The notes: generated from the letters alone by a model not told the origin. 64,000 nt of DNA from Pseudalgibacter ostreae (GCF_042427585.1 NZ_JBHMFC010000006.1:1-64000); one strand, 5' to 3'. Positions 50,893 to 59,704 are shown, counted from the stretch's first letter. Translations and numbers: made by a program.

Positions 50893-53133
50893 TTGAAAAC
50901 CCAGATTAGTCTAGTAATCCTATTGGTATTTGCATTGTGCGCTTCACAAGCACAAAACAAGGTGTTTCAAAAAAACAACCCAAAAGTAGGATTGGTTTTA
51001 AGTGGCGGCGGTGCTAAGGGCATGGCACATATTGGTGTGCTTAAAATTATAGATAGCTTAGGGGTTCATGTCGATTATGTGGCAGGTACTAGTATGGGCT
51101 CTATGGTCGGGTCTTTGTATGCCTCTGGCTATTCTGGAAAACAAATAGATTCTATTTTTAATGCCTTGCGATTTGATGATATCATTAACGATAACCTGCC
51201 CCGGGAGTCTAAAACATTTCGCGAGCGGGAAAGTTCTGAAAAATATGCCATAACCCTGCCTTTTGATGGGTTTAAGCTAAAATTTCCTTCAGCGTGGTCT
51301 AGAGGGCAGAATGTCTATAATTTATTATCCAAGCTTGTGATGAACGTGAGCAATGTTGATGATTTTAGTAAGTTGCCAATTCCTTTTTTTTGCATGGCAA
51401 CTGATATAGAAACCGGTAAGGCTATTGTGCTGGATCGGGGTAATTTAGCACAAACCGTTATGGCTAGTAGTGCATTGCCTTCGCTTTTTCAGCCTGTTAT
51501 TATTAACAATCGGGTGTTGATCGATGGGGGTGTGGCTAATAATTATCCTATAGATGAACTAAGAGCGAAGGGTATGGATATTATTATAGGTGTAGATGTT
51601 CAGGACAGTTTGGCAACAAGACAAGAGTTGGTTTCTGCGCCAGAGATTTTACTTCAAATCAATAACTATAGGACCATTAAGGATATGATCATCAAATCTA
51701 AAAAAACGGATGTTTATATTAAGCCTAATATTAAAGATTTTAGTGTTATTTCTTTTGATGCTCGAGAGAAAATTATAAAAGTAGGTGAAAAAGCAGCATT
51801 AGAAAATTTAGATGCATTGCAGGATATTGCTTCAAAGCAATTGAAAAAGGTAAAACGGCATAAATTAGAGAAACTTCCAGACAGTATAGGCATAAATAAT
51901 ATTGATATAAAAGGGTTGAGTAATTTTACGAGGTCTTATGTTTTAGGGAAATTAAAACTAAAATCAAACTCCAAGGTCAGTTATGATAATTTTAATAAAG
52001 GGATTAATAATTTAATAGCTACGAATAATTTTGATAGCTTTTTATATGAGTTAGAGCCTTCTGGGGCAGGAAGAACAGGTTACAATTTAAAAACGGAACT
52101 GGTAGAAAGCAGTAAAACGATGTTTGTTAAGTCAAGTATTCATTACGATGATCTGTACAAAAGTTCATTGCTTCTTAATTTTACAAAAAAACAAGTGTTT
52201 GCAAAAAATGATATCGCATCATTTGATCTTGTGTTAGGAGATAATGTGCGATATAACTTTGAATATTATATAGATAAAGGATTTTATTGGAGTGTGGGGT
52301 TGCGCTCAAGATATGATGACTTTAATAAAAACGTAGCGGCCCAAGCAATACTTACTCCAGAGGAGATGGGACAAATAAATGTCGATAAATTAGAACTGAG
52401 AGTTAATGATTTTACAAATCAAATTTTTCTGCAAACCCTGTTCAGGAAGGATTTACCATTAACGATAGGTGCCGAGCATAAACGATTAAAAATGACCTCG
52501 CAGACCATTTCCCAGAACAACAATGCTACTATATTTGAAAAAAGCGATTACTTAAGTTTATTTGGGACACTGTTATTTGATACATACGACAATAAGTACT
52601 TCCCTAAGAAGGGTTTTTTGTTTGATGGCGATTTTCATATGTATTTGTATTCGTCTGATTTTAATAAAAACTTCCTAAATTTTTCTATCGCTAAAACGAC
52701 TATAGGTTATTCATTTGGTTTCATGAAACGGTTTTCTTTTAATATCGAACAGCAAGCAGGTTTAAGAATTGGAGAAGATTCAAACCCTTACCTTAACTTT
52801 GGGCTTGGAGGGTATGGTAATCATTTTATAAATAATTATGTGCCTTTTTATGGACATGATTTTATTTCGATTTCTGGTGATAGTTTTATAAAAGGAACCT
52901 TTACACTCGATGCTGAGATTTTTAGAAAACATCATGTTAATATCGCCGCCAATTATGCCAATGTAGGGGATGATATTTTTACCACAACCGATTGGTTTCT
53001 AAACCCAAATTACTCTGGCTTTGCCGTGGGCTATGGCATCGAAACTTTCTTTGGCCCTTTAGAGGCTAAATATACATGGTCTCCCGATACGAATAAAGGG
53101 ATTTGGTTTTTTAATGTAGGCTTTTGGTTTTAA
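50893..53133 (+). CDS. Patatin-like phospholipase fused to an outer-membrane barrel (PlpD-like)
   Basis: The 746-residue protein has a signal peptide (to about residue 20, ALCASQAQ), a patatin domain with oxyanion loop LVLSGGGAKGMAHIG (about 33-47), nucleophile GTSMGS (about 65-70) and the catalytic Asp in LIDGGVANNYP (about 210-220), then a POTRA-like segment (about 330-410) and a 16-strand-type barrel ending in Phe (FNVGFWF). The layout matches type Vd autotransporters and RssA-BamA fusions. The start is TTG at 50893 (TTG AAA ACC), needed to keep the signal peptide. Confidence 0.9.
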   Translation: MKTQISLVILLVFALCASQAQNKVFQKNNPKVGLVLSGGGAKGMAHIGVLKIIDSLGVHVDYVAGTSMGSMVGSLYASGYSGKQIDSIFNALRFDDIINDNLPRESKTFRERESSEKYAITLPFDGFKLKFPSAWSRGQNVYNLLSKLVMNVSNVDDFSKLPIPFFCMATDIETGKAIVLDRGNLAQTVMASSALPSLFQPVIINNRVLIDGGVANNYPIDELRAKGMDIIIGVDVQDSLATRQELVSAPEILLQINNYRTIKDMIIKSKKTDVYIKPNIKDFSVISFDAREKIIKVGEKAALENLDALQDIASKQLKKVKRHKLEKLPDSIGINNIDIKGLSNFTRSYVLGKLKLKSNSKVSYDNFNKGINNLIATNNFDSFLYELEPSGAGRTGYNLKTELVESSKTMFVKSSIHYDDLYKSSLLLNFTKKQVFAKNDIASFDLVLGDNVRYNFEYYIDKGFYWSVGLRSRYDDFNKNVAAQAILTPEEMGQINVDKLELRVNDFTNQIFLQTLFRKDLPLTIGAEHKRLKMTSQTISQNNNATIFEKSDYLSLFGTLLFDTYDNKYFPKKGFLFDGDFHMYLYSSDFNKNFLNFSIAKTTIGYSFGFMKRFSFNIEQQAGLRIGEDSNPYLNFGLGGYGNHFINNYVPFYGHDFISISGDSFIKGTFTLDAEIFRKHHVNIAANYANVGDDIFTTTDWFLNPNYSGFAVGYGIETFFGPLEAKYTWSPDTNKGIWFFNVGFWF

Positions 53134-53310
53134 GTCTATATTTTAAGAAGCTATCAGACAATCTTGTGGATTTTAAATTTAAGACAAAAGATTAAAACGC
53201 CCATAATGATAAAGACTTCAGTAATTTTTTTATTTTTGGAACAGTAATTGTATTTTCTAAAGAGAGAACAATAAAATGTCAAAAAATAAGTTCCATTACA
53301 ATTATACGAA

Positions 53311-54099
53311 ATGATGAGAAAAATATTCCTTATATCCCTTGCAATTTTAAGCCTTCAAACATCTTTTGCGCAAAAAGAGTCTTCGTTTGATACTGGCGAA
53401 TGGTTTAAGTTTAAAATGAGTTATAGTGGCTTTTTAACCGCTGGTACCGCAACCCTTAGCGTAAAAGACGCCAATTTAAATGGACGGGACGTATACCATG
53501 TTGTTGGCAATGGTTGGACGTCGGGTATGATAAAGTGGTTTTTTAAAGTGAAAGATAGGTATGAGAGTTATTTTGATAAAGAAACCATATTGCCTTATAA
53601 ATTTGTTAGAAATATTAATGAAGGTGGCCATACCAAAGACATAGAGATTAATTTCGATCAAGTAAACAATAAGGCCTACGTGAACGATAAAAAAAACAAG
53701 ACTAAAACCACCATTGATACAAAGCCCAATATTCAAGACATGGTGTCTACTTTTTATTATCTGAGAAATAATCTTGATATTAAAAATCTGAAAAATGGAG
53801 ACGAGATTGAAGTCGATATGTTTTTTGATGATGAGAATTATGGTTTTAAATTAAAATATTTAGGAGAAGAAGTTATAGATACGGGCTTTGGGAAGGTGGA
53901 AACCTTGGTGTTTAGGCCTTATGTTATGGCTGGAAGGGTTTTTAAGGAAGAGGAGAGCTTAACGCTTTGGGTGTCGAAAGATAAAAACAAACTGCCCTTA
54001 CGTATTAAAGCGGATTTAGCTGTTGGATCCTTGCGCGCAGACTTAGATGCTTTTAAAGGATTAAAACATCCCTTTAAAGTTATTGTAAACGCTAAGTAA
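53311..54099 (+). CDS. DUF3108 periplasmic protein
   Basis: The 262-residue protein has a signal peptide ending near SFAQ (about 20) and a DUF3108 domain: GEWFKFKMSYSGFLTAGTA, KDRYESYFDKETILPYKFV and YGKVET-like GFGKVETLVFRP. The family is of unknown function and probably forms a beta barrel in the periplasm. A possible -7 box (TATTTTTG, 53231-53238) precedes it. In related genomes I recall a tryptophan 2,3-dioxygenase gene following it; here only a remnant remains. Confidence 0.82.
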   Translation: MMRKIFLISLAILSLQTSFAQKESSFDTGEWFKFKMSYSGFLTAGTATLSVKDANLNGRDVYHVVGNGWTSGMIKWFFKVKDRYESYFDKETILPYKFVRNINEGGHTKDIEINFDQVNNKAYVNDKKNKTKTTIDTKPNIQDMVSTFYYLRNNLDIKNLKNGDEIEVDMFFDDENYGFKLKYLGEEVIDTGFGKVETLVFRPYVMAGRVFKEEESLTLWVSKDKNKLPLRIKADLAVGSLRADLDAFKGLKHPFKVIVNAK

Positions 54100-54184
54100 A
54101 TGGGCGTTGGCGTCGTCGTGAAGTAAGCTCGCCAGAAAACGGAATAGCGCAATCAAATGATTTGAGTTTATTTGATTTTTTTTA

Positions 54185-54334
54185 ATGAAATATGGTGTGT
54201 TTAAACAGATGCAGAGCTTAATCTTAAAGTATGGTGCCACCCCTTTGGTTGTTGAAAGGATATTTGATTTTGAGGTGCGTAGCTTTGCTCTGAAAAAAGG
54301 AATCATAGAGGGTTTTGAAAAAGCATATAGATAA
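54185..54334 (+). CDS. Small ORF, 49 residues, possible gene
   Basis: This frame encodes MKYGVFKQMQSLILKYGATP and a basic C-terminal half with no recognised family. It lies 85 bases after the DUF3108 stop, and an intrinsic terminator follows its stop by 18 bases. It may be a real small protein or decayed sequence in a region that has clearly lost DNA. Confidence 0.35.
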   Translation: MKYGVFKQMQSLILKYGATPLVVERIFDFEVRSFALKKGIIEGFEKAYR

Positions 54335-54352
54335 GCTGCATAAAAAGCTTGT

Positions 54353-54387
54353 AAAACTGTTAAAAAACAGATACATTAACAGTTTTT
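54353..54387 (+). terminator. Terminator after the 49-codon ORF
   Basis: AAAACTGTTAA pairs with TTAACAGTTTT (54376-54386) around a 12-base loop and continues in T. It would end the DUF3108 transcript. Confidence 0.75.
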
Positions 54388-54531
54388 GAATAGAGAAACA
54401 AAGACGAATTCATTAAGTTTGCAAAATTTCATGATACATGCAATTGGTGGGCTGTTTTTGAGACATTCTCCAAAAGCAAACAAAAAACAAACAGTAGGTT
54501 GATGCCATGCACTTTTATGATCTTACCGTAA

Positions 54532-54705
54532 CTTAACAAGGTTGAGGTATATTGTAAAATGGCAAGTCATTATTTAAAAACAGGTAGTAAAACTGCCGAA
54601 GCAACAGAAGGAAGTGAATGGGTAAAATACATGCATCCAAAATATCAAAAGAGAATATTTTTTCCAGATTTACGGATAAAGAAGGAATTAAGGGAATGGG
54701 AATAA
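54532..54705 (+). pseudogene. kynA: Remnant of tryptophan 2,3-dioxygenase-family gene (C-terminal end only)
   Basis: A frame opening directly after a stop encodes 57 residues including VEVYCKMASHYLKTGSKTAE, then EWVKYMHPKYQKRIFFPDL. As I recall it, this is the C-terminal end of the flavobacterial tryptophan 2,3-dioxygenase-family protein of about 300 residues. The haem-binding and catalytic parts are missing from the ~430 bases upstream. The stop overlaps the first 10 bases of the M23 peptidase gene, the kind of overlap expected of an intact operon, so the loss looks recent. Confidence 0.65.
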
Positions 54706-55991
54706 AAGGATTAGTCTGTTTGTTATTAGCTATTGGTTTTGTAGCCTGCAAAGATACCTCAGAGGATTCAGACTTAGAAGGCGAGTTAGCGGTAGTGGAA
54801 GCTGCCGAACCAGAACTTTATGAATTTGGTTTTAATTTAAACGATTTTATAGTTAAAAGGGATACCGTAAAAAGTGGTGATAGTTTTGGTGCTATTTTAG
54901 AACGGAATAAAATAGGGTATCCGAAAATATTTCATATTAGTGAAAAGGCTAAGGACACCTTCGATATTAGACGTTTGCAAATAGGGAAGCCTTATACCCT
55001 TTTATGTGCTAAAGATTCTTTGGAAACACCTAAATGTTTTATTTATCAACCCAACTTGATAGAATATGTCGTTATTAATTTTGAAGACTCTATTCATGCC
55101 TATACCAGTACAAAGCCTATTAAATACGTTGAGAATACCGTTACAGGCTTTATTAATAGCAGTATTTCTGAAACGTTGCAAGAGCAAGGCGTAAGTCCTG
55201 TTTTGACCAATAAGTTAGCAGATGAAATTTTTGCATGGACGATTGATTTTAGAAGACTTCAAAAAGGAGATAGTTTTAAGGTTATTTACACCGATAAATT
55301 TATAGACGACACCATCTATGCCGGAATCCATAGGGTTAAAGCGGCGTTGTTTAATCATAAAAACGAAGATTTTTATGCTTTCAGGTTTGAAACCGATACG
55401 GTTAAAGGGGTTTATGATTATTTTGATGAAAAAGCAAAAAACCTAAGAAGAGCTTTCTTAAAAGCACCTGTTCAGTTTAGTAGAATATCCTCTCGATATA
55501 ATTTAAATAGAAGAATTGCCTATTATGGTTTTGCTCTACGCCCTCATAAAGGTACTGATTTTGCTGCAAGCGTAGGGACTCCTATTTTAGCTACAGCAAA
55601 TGGAACGGTTACAGAATCTCGGTATAAAGGAGGTAATGGAAATTATGTGAAAATAAGGCACAATTCTACTTATGAGACCCAGTACCTGCATATGCAGAAA
55701 CGTAAAGTTAAAGTTGGTGATCATGTTAAACAAGGTGATGTTATAGGATGGGTTGGAATGACTGGAAATACTGGAGGTCCGCACGTATGCTACCGTTTTT
55801 GGAAAAATGGAAAACAGGTCGACCCTTTTAAAGAGAAATTACCACAATCGGAACCTATAAGTGATGCTTTAAAATCTAAGTACTTAGAGTTTATACCTCC
55901 AATAAAGAAACAGTTGGATGGCATTCCTTATAAAAAACAAATAGCTAACGAAGGGAATTCAAATAAAAACTTAATATCAAAGACTAACTAA
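54696..55991 (+). CDS. M23-family peptidoglycan DD-metallopeptidase
   Basis: The 431-residue protein has a lipoprotein signal peptide (MGIKGLVCLLLAIGFVAC), a middle region with LysM/OapA-like character (about 40-230), and an M23 LytM domain (about 275-385). Zinc-site motifs are HKGTDF (about 281), the QYLHMQ histidine (about 329) and GPHVCYRFW (about 361), where the usual HxH is HxC, so a cysteine may replace the third ligand. I start at ATG 54696, because the signal peptide begins there; a longer frame from 54618 runs through the kynA remnant in another phase. pgi follows with no gap. Confidence 0.9.
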   Translation: MGIKGLVCLLLAIGFVACKDTSEDSDLEGELAVVEAAEPELYEFGFNLNDFIVKRDTVKSGDSFGAILERNKIGYPKIFHISEKAKDTFDIRRLQIGKPYTLLCAKDSLETPKCFIYQPNLIEYVVINFEDSIHAYTSTKPIKYVENTVTGFINSSISETLQEQGVSPVLTNKLADEIFAWTIDFRRLQKGDSFKVIYTDKFIDDTIYAGIHRVKAALFNHKNEDFYAFRFETDTVKGVYDYFDEKAKNLRRAFLKAPVQFSRISSRYNLNRRIAYYGFALRPHKGTDFAASVGTPILATANGTVTESRYKGGNGNYVKIRHNSTYETQYLHMQKRKVKVGDHVKQGDVIGWVGMTGNTGGPHVCYRFWKNGKQVDPFKEKLPQSEPISDALKSKYLEFIPPIKKQLDGIPYKKQIANEGNSNKNLISKTN

Positions 55992-57611
55992 ATGGCATTA
56001 CCAACCAAGAATCCAACAGAAACAAAGGCGTGGAAACAACTTCAAAAGCATTTTGAAGCTGTGAAAGACGTTCACATGAAAGATTTGTTTGCTCAAGATA
56101 AGAACAGAGCAAATAAAATGACTATTAAATGGGAAGATTTTTATTTAGATTTTTCTAAAAATAGAATTACGGACGAGACTTTAAAACATCTTTTGCAGTT
56201 GGCTGAAGAGGTTGGGCTAAAAGATGCCATAAAGAGTCAGTTTTCCGGAGAAATTATAAATGAAACAGAGGGAAGAGCGGTTTTACATACGGCTTTACGT
56301 GCCCCAAAAAGCTCAAAATTTATAGTAGATGGTGAAAACGTGATGCCTGAAGTGTATGCCGTTAAACAAAAAATAGAATCGTTTACTAATGAAGTCTTAA
56401 AGGGGAAAAGAAAAGGTTTTACAGGAAAGGCTTTTACAGATGTAGTAAATATTGGTATTGGAGGTTCTGATCTTGGGCCAGCTATGGTCGTGGAGGCTTT
56501 GCAGTTTTACAAAAACGACTTGACCACGCATTTTGTAAGCAATGTAGATGGAGACCATGTTAATGAAGTTATAAAAAAACTAAATCCAGAAACAACACTT
56601 TTTGTCATCGTTTCTAAAACCTTTACCACTCAAGAAACCTTATCTAATGCCAATACGCTAAAAGAGTGGTTTTTGAAATCGGCTAATGAAGATGCGATTG
56701 CAAAGCATTTTGTGGCGGTTTCTACTAATATTGAAAGCGTTAAAAATTTCGGCATTGATGAAAATAATGTTTTCCCTATGTGGGACTGGGTTGGCGGTAG
56801 GTTTTCACTTTGGAGTGCAGTAGGATTAACGATTAGTTTAGCCGTTGGTTATTCTAATTTTGATAGCCTATTGAAAGGCGCGAACAAAATGGATAATCAT
56901 TTTGAAAACGAAGACTTTGATAGCAATATTCCTGTTATTCTTGCATTGATAAGTGTTTGGTACAATAATTTCTTTCATGCTGAAAGCGAAGCCATCATTC
57001 CATATTCTCAATACTTAAATCAATTTGCCACGTATTTGCAACAAGGTATAATGGAAAGTAATGGTAAAAGTGTTGACAGAAAAGGAAATCCGATAGATTA
57101 TCAAACAGGAACAATTATTTGGGGAGAACCAGGAACCAATTCACAGCATGCTTTTTTTCAGTTAATACACCAAGGGACTAAGTTGATACCAGCAGATTTT
57201 ATAGGATTTGTAAACGCTTTACATGGTAATCAAGACCATCAAGATAAATTGATTTCAAATTTTTTAGCGCAAACGGAAGCCTTATTAAATGGAAAGACAG
57301 AGACAGAAGTTGTTAAAGAGAATACCGCTCCTAATATCGTTCCGTTTAAGGTGTTTAAAGGGAATAAGCCCACAAATACATTATTTATCAACACGCTATC
57401 TCCAGAAAGCCTAGGGAAACTTATCGCGATGTATGAGCATAAAATATTTGTACAGGGGATTATCTGGAACATTTTCAGTTACGATCAGTTTGGAGTAGAG
57501 CTGGGCAAGCAATTGGCTAGTAAAATTTTAAAGGAGTTTAGTGGTACGGTTAATAATGCCCACGATTCGTCTACAAGCAATCTTCTAAATCATTATAAAA
57601 ATTTATCATAA
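55992..57611 (+). CDS. pgi: Glucose-6-phosphate isomerase
   Basis: The 539-residue glycolytic enzyme interconverts glucose-6-phosphate and fructose-6-phosphate. The signature stretch VNIGIGGSDLGPAMVVEAL (about 154-172), the WDWVGGRFSLWSAVGL catalytic motif (about 260-275), the glutamate of WGEPGTNSQHAF and the C-terminal GVELGKQLA segment are present. Its ATG immediately follows the M23 stop codon, so the two are coupled. Confidence 0.98.
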   Translation: MALPTKNPTETKAWKQLQKHFEAVKDVHMKDLFAQDKNRANKMTIKWEDFYLDFSKNRITDETLKHLLQLAEEVGLKDAIKSQFSGEIINETEGRAVLHTALRAPKSSKFIVDGENVMPEVYAVKQKIESFTNEVLKGKRKGFTGKAFTDVVNIGIGGSDLGPAMVVEALQFYKNDLTTHFVSNVDGDHVNEVIKKLNPETTLFVIVSKTFTTQETLSNANTLKEWFLKSANEDAIAKHFVAVSTNIESVKNFGIDENNVFPMWDWVGGRFSLWSAVGLTISLAVGYSNFDSLLKGANKMDNHFENEDFDSNIPVILALISVWYNNFFHAESEAIIPYSQYLNQFATYLQQGIMESNGKSVDRKGNPIDYQTGTIIWGEPGTNSQHAFFQLIHQGTKLIPADFIGFVNALHGNQDHQDKLISNFLAQTEALLNGKTETEVVKENTAPNIVPFKVFKGNKPTNTLFINTLSPESLGKLIAMYEHKIFVQGIIWNIFSYDQFGVELGKQLASKILKEFSGTVNNAHDSSTSNLLNHYKNLS

Positions 57612-57626
57612 AAAAATATTAGCATT

Positions 57627-58067
57627 ATGTATAACACAGTAAAATTACTTCATTCGTATTGGGCCTATTTAGTGCTTATCATTTTAATTATTGCAGTTGT
57701 AAATGCCTTAATTAAATCTTTTGGAAAAAAAGAATATGATGCCAAAGACTTTAGGATTTCTCTATTTACTTTAATAGTATCTCATATTCAACTATTAATA
57801 GGCTTGGTACTTTATTTTGTGTCGCCAAGATTGCAGGCATTTAGTGAATTAGGGATGGGTGGCGTGATGAAGGACTCCGTTTACAGACTGTATTTAGTAG
57901 AGCATCCTTTAATTAATATTATCGCTGTAGCGCTTATTACTATAGGGTATTCAAAACACAAAAAGAAACTGACTTCTACAAAAAAACTGAAGAACATCGC
58001 CGTATTTTATACGCTTGGACTGATTTTGGTTTTGTCGCGAATTCCTTGGAGTGCTTGGTTGGCTTAA
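57627..58067 (+). CDS. Cytochrome-b-like four-helix membrane protein
   Basis: The 146-residue protein has four hydrophobic helices and well-placed histidines in helix 1 (KLLHSYWAY), helix 2 (LIVSHIQLLIGL) and helix 3 (VEHPLINIIAV) that could bind haem. Similar flavobacterial proteins next to pgi are often called cytochrome B. The electron partner is unknown; it lies 15 bases after pgi. Confidence 0.7.
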   Translation: MYNTVKLLHSYWAYLVLIILIIAVVNALIKSFGKKEYDAKDFRISLFTLIVSHIQLLIGLVLYFVSPRLQAFSELGMGGVMKDSVYRLYLVEHPLINIIAVALITIGYSKHKKKLTSTKKLKNIAVFYTLGLILVLSRIPWSAWLA

Positions 58068-58077
58068 AGTACAATTG

Positions 58078-58509
58078 TTAGTAGTTGCTAATAAAAAGAC
58101 TGTTCCCCGTTTTTTCAACACGATAGTTTTTTAAGGAACATCTTAAGCCACTACTGTTGTTTAAAAGTTGCCCAGTTACAAAGCTATAGGTGTTATCATC
58201 GCAGCCACAAGTGCCTTGTAAACCGTTTGCAGAAAGAGCAGAACAGGCGCTCGGGATATGGTTGGGGTCGCTAGCATCCCAGGCCGTATAGCCCGATCCT
58301 GTATTGGCAATTATAATACCTGCATTGCCTTCATTGGAAATACGTATGGAGTTGCCTGGAGATTGTAAATTCCCAAATTCAGGAAGGTTTAAATTAATGC
58401 GAAGACCAACTCCCACATTTAAAAGAAATTTACAGTTTTCATCCTCATCGTTGCTTTTGCTGCACGATAAACAAAGGGAAAGACATAGTAAAGATAATAG
58501 AGTCCTCAT
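58078..58509 (-). CDS. Lipoprotein with Rieske-like fold but no iron-sulfur ligands
   Basis: The 143-residue protein has a lipoprotein signal peptide (LCLSLCLSC, Cys16). Its second half resembles Rieske domains in pattern (GIIIANTGSGYTAWDASDP, then TCGCDDNTYSFVTGQ), but the CxH and CxxH cluster ligands are replaced: DPNH in the first loop and CGCDD in the second. It probably does not hold a 2Fe-2S cluster. It converges on the cytochrome-b-like gene with a 10-base gap. Confidence 0.6.
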   Translation of the reverse strand: MRTLLSLLCLSLCLSCSKSNDEDENCKFLLNVGVGLRINLNLPEFGNLQSPGNSIRISNEGNAGIIIANTGSGYTAWDASDPNHIPSACSALSANGLQGTCGCDDNTYSFVTGQLLNNSSGLRCSLKNYRVEKTGNSLFISNY

Positions 58510-58566
58510 GTTTTATAATTTAAAGTTGAAATTTAAGACAAAAATGAAATTGAATTAAATATTTTG

Positions 58567-58574
58567 TATATTTG
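58567..58574 (+). promoter_or_regulatory. -7 box of greA
   Basis: TATATTTG matches TAnnTTTG. Transcription would begin near 58580, directly at the leader hairpin, leaving a leader of about 145 bases. The -33 box is poor. Confidence 0.5.
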
Positions 58575-58581
58575 ACATGTT

Positions 58582-58603
58582 ATCTCGTGTAAACGAGATT
58601 TTT
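58582..58603 (+). promoter_or_regulatory. Attenuator-like hairpin in the greA leader
   Basis: ATCTCGT pairs with ACGAGAT around a GTAA tetraloop and is followed by TTTT. It lies at the very 5' end of the predicted transcript and could cause early termination or pausing. Confidence 0.55.
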
Positions 58604-58610
58604 GTGTTAC

Positions 58611-58668
58611 AGGCTGTCTAAAAAGTCAACTAAAATTTGATTTATCAAATTGACTTTTTAGACAGCCT
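58611..58668. repeat. 58-bp palindromic hairpin element (MITE- or IS-end-like)
   Basis: AGGCTGTCTAAAAAGTCAA and its exact reverse complement (58650-58668) form 19-base perfect arms, with an inner TTTGA/TCAAA stem. The arm resembles terminal inverted repeats of insertion sequences. It lies inside the greA leader. Only one copy was noticed in the window. Confidence 0.75.
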
Positions 58669-58724
58669 CATTTTAGTGAAAAAAAACGAAAAAATATTGA
58701 TATCATATATTAAACGGTAAAGTT

Positions 58725-59198
58725 ATGAGTAAAGTATCATATTACACCCCCGAAGGGTTGAAAAAATTACGGGAAGAGCTTAAACAATTAAAGGATGTAG
58801 AGCGTGGAAAGGCTTCAAGAGCTATTGGGGAAGCTAGAGATAAAGGCGATTTGAGTGAGAATGCAGAGTATGATGCAGCTAAAGAAGCCCAAGGGATGCT
58901 TGAAATGCGTATTTCAAAATTAGAAGATGCTTTGGCAGGTGCACGTATTATAGACGAGTCCCAATTAGATACGTCTAAAATATTGGTGCTATCTAAAGTG
59001 AAAATAAAGAATCAAACGAACGGCATGGAAATGAATTACACCTTGGTTGCCGATGGTGAGGCAGACCTTAAGTCTGGAAAGATATCAGTAAATTCACCAA
59101 TAGGAAGAGGTTTACTTGGTAAATCTGTTGGAGATGTTGCAGAAATTCAAGTCCCAAATGGTATAATAAAATTTGATATTATAGAAATATCAAGATAG
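58725..59198 (+). CDS. greA: Transcription elongation factor GreA
   Basis: The 157-residue factor stimulates RNA polymerase to cleave backtracked transcripts. The coiled coil (about 8-75) has ARDKGDLSENAEYDAAKE with the acidic tip residues (Asp/Glu near 41-46), and the C-terminal FKBP-like domain includes SPIGRGLLGKSVGD and the end VPNGIIKFDIIEI. The leader carries two hairpins. Confidence 0.97.
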   Translation: MSKVSYYTPEGLKKLREELKQLKDVERGKASRAIGEARDKGDLSENAEYDAAKEAQGMLEMRISKLEDALAGARIIDESQLDTSKILVLSKVKIKNQTNGMEMNYTLVADGEADLKSGKISVNSPIGRGLLGKSVGDVAEIQVPNGIIKFDIIEISR

Positions 59199-59246
59199 TT
59201 TTTTAATAAAAGCGAAATCATTGCTTTTATTAATTCTAAAAATATA

Positions 59247-59283
59247 AAAAAGATTCCTGTTCGCCATGATCAGGAATCTTTTT
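59247..59283 (+). terminator. Terminator after greA
   Basis: AAAAAGATTCCTG pairs with CAGGAATCTTTTT around an 11-base loop. Confidence 0.9.
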
Positions 59284-59314
59284 ATATTTACAATAATTGA
59301 AACCCTCTAATGTT

Positions 59315-59704
59315 ATGGCATCTATTTTTACAAAAATAATAAACGGCGAAATTCCTAGTTATAAAATAACAGAAACAGAAGAATTTTTGGCGTTTCTAGA
59401 CATCAATCCCAATAGCAAAGGGCATACCCTATGCATACCTAAAAACGAAGTGGATAAAGTTTTTGATTTAGACGAAGATGCCTATAGTAGGTTAATGGCT
59501 TTTTCAAGACGTGTAGGGATTGCTTTAGGAAAAGCTGTGCCTTGCAAGCGGGTTGGCTTAACGGTTATAGGCTTAGAAGTGCCTCATGTTCATGTGCATT
59601 TAATTCCTTTAAATAATATGGATGATGCCCGCTTTATTAAAAAAGTAACCCTTTCTCATGAGGAGTTTACAGAAATTGCAGCATCTATTAAAAAAGAACT
59701 ATAA
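59315..59704 (+). CDS. HIT-family nucleotide hydrolase
   Basis: The 129-residue protein has the histidine triad PHVHVHLIPL near residues 89-98, and MASIFTKIINGEIPSYKITE at its start, typical of HINT-like purine-nucleoside phosphoramidases. I start at ATG 59315, where similarity begins; the frame extends 6 codons upstream. Its 3' end overlaps the convergent zinc-ribbon gene by 17 bases. Confidence 0.93.
   Translation: MASIFTKIINGEIPSYKITETEEFLAFLDINPNSKGHTLCIPKNEVDKVFDLDEDAYSRLMAFSRRVGIALGKAVPCKRVGLTVIGLEVPHVHVHLIPLNNMDDARFIKKVTLSHEEFTEIAASIKKEL

Noticed and set aside
54618..54695. N-terminal extension of the M23 peptidase
   Set aside because: It reads through the kynA remnant in a different phase and would hide the lipoprotein signal peptide that begins at 54696.
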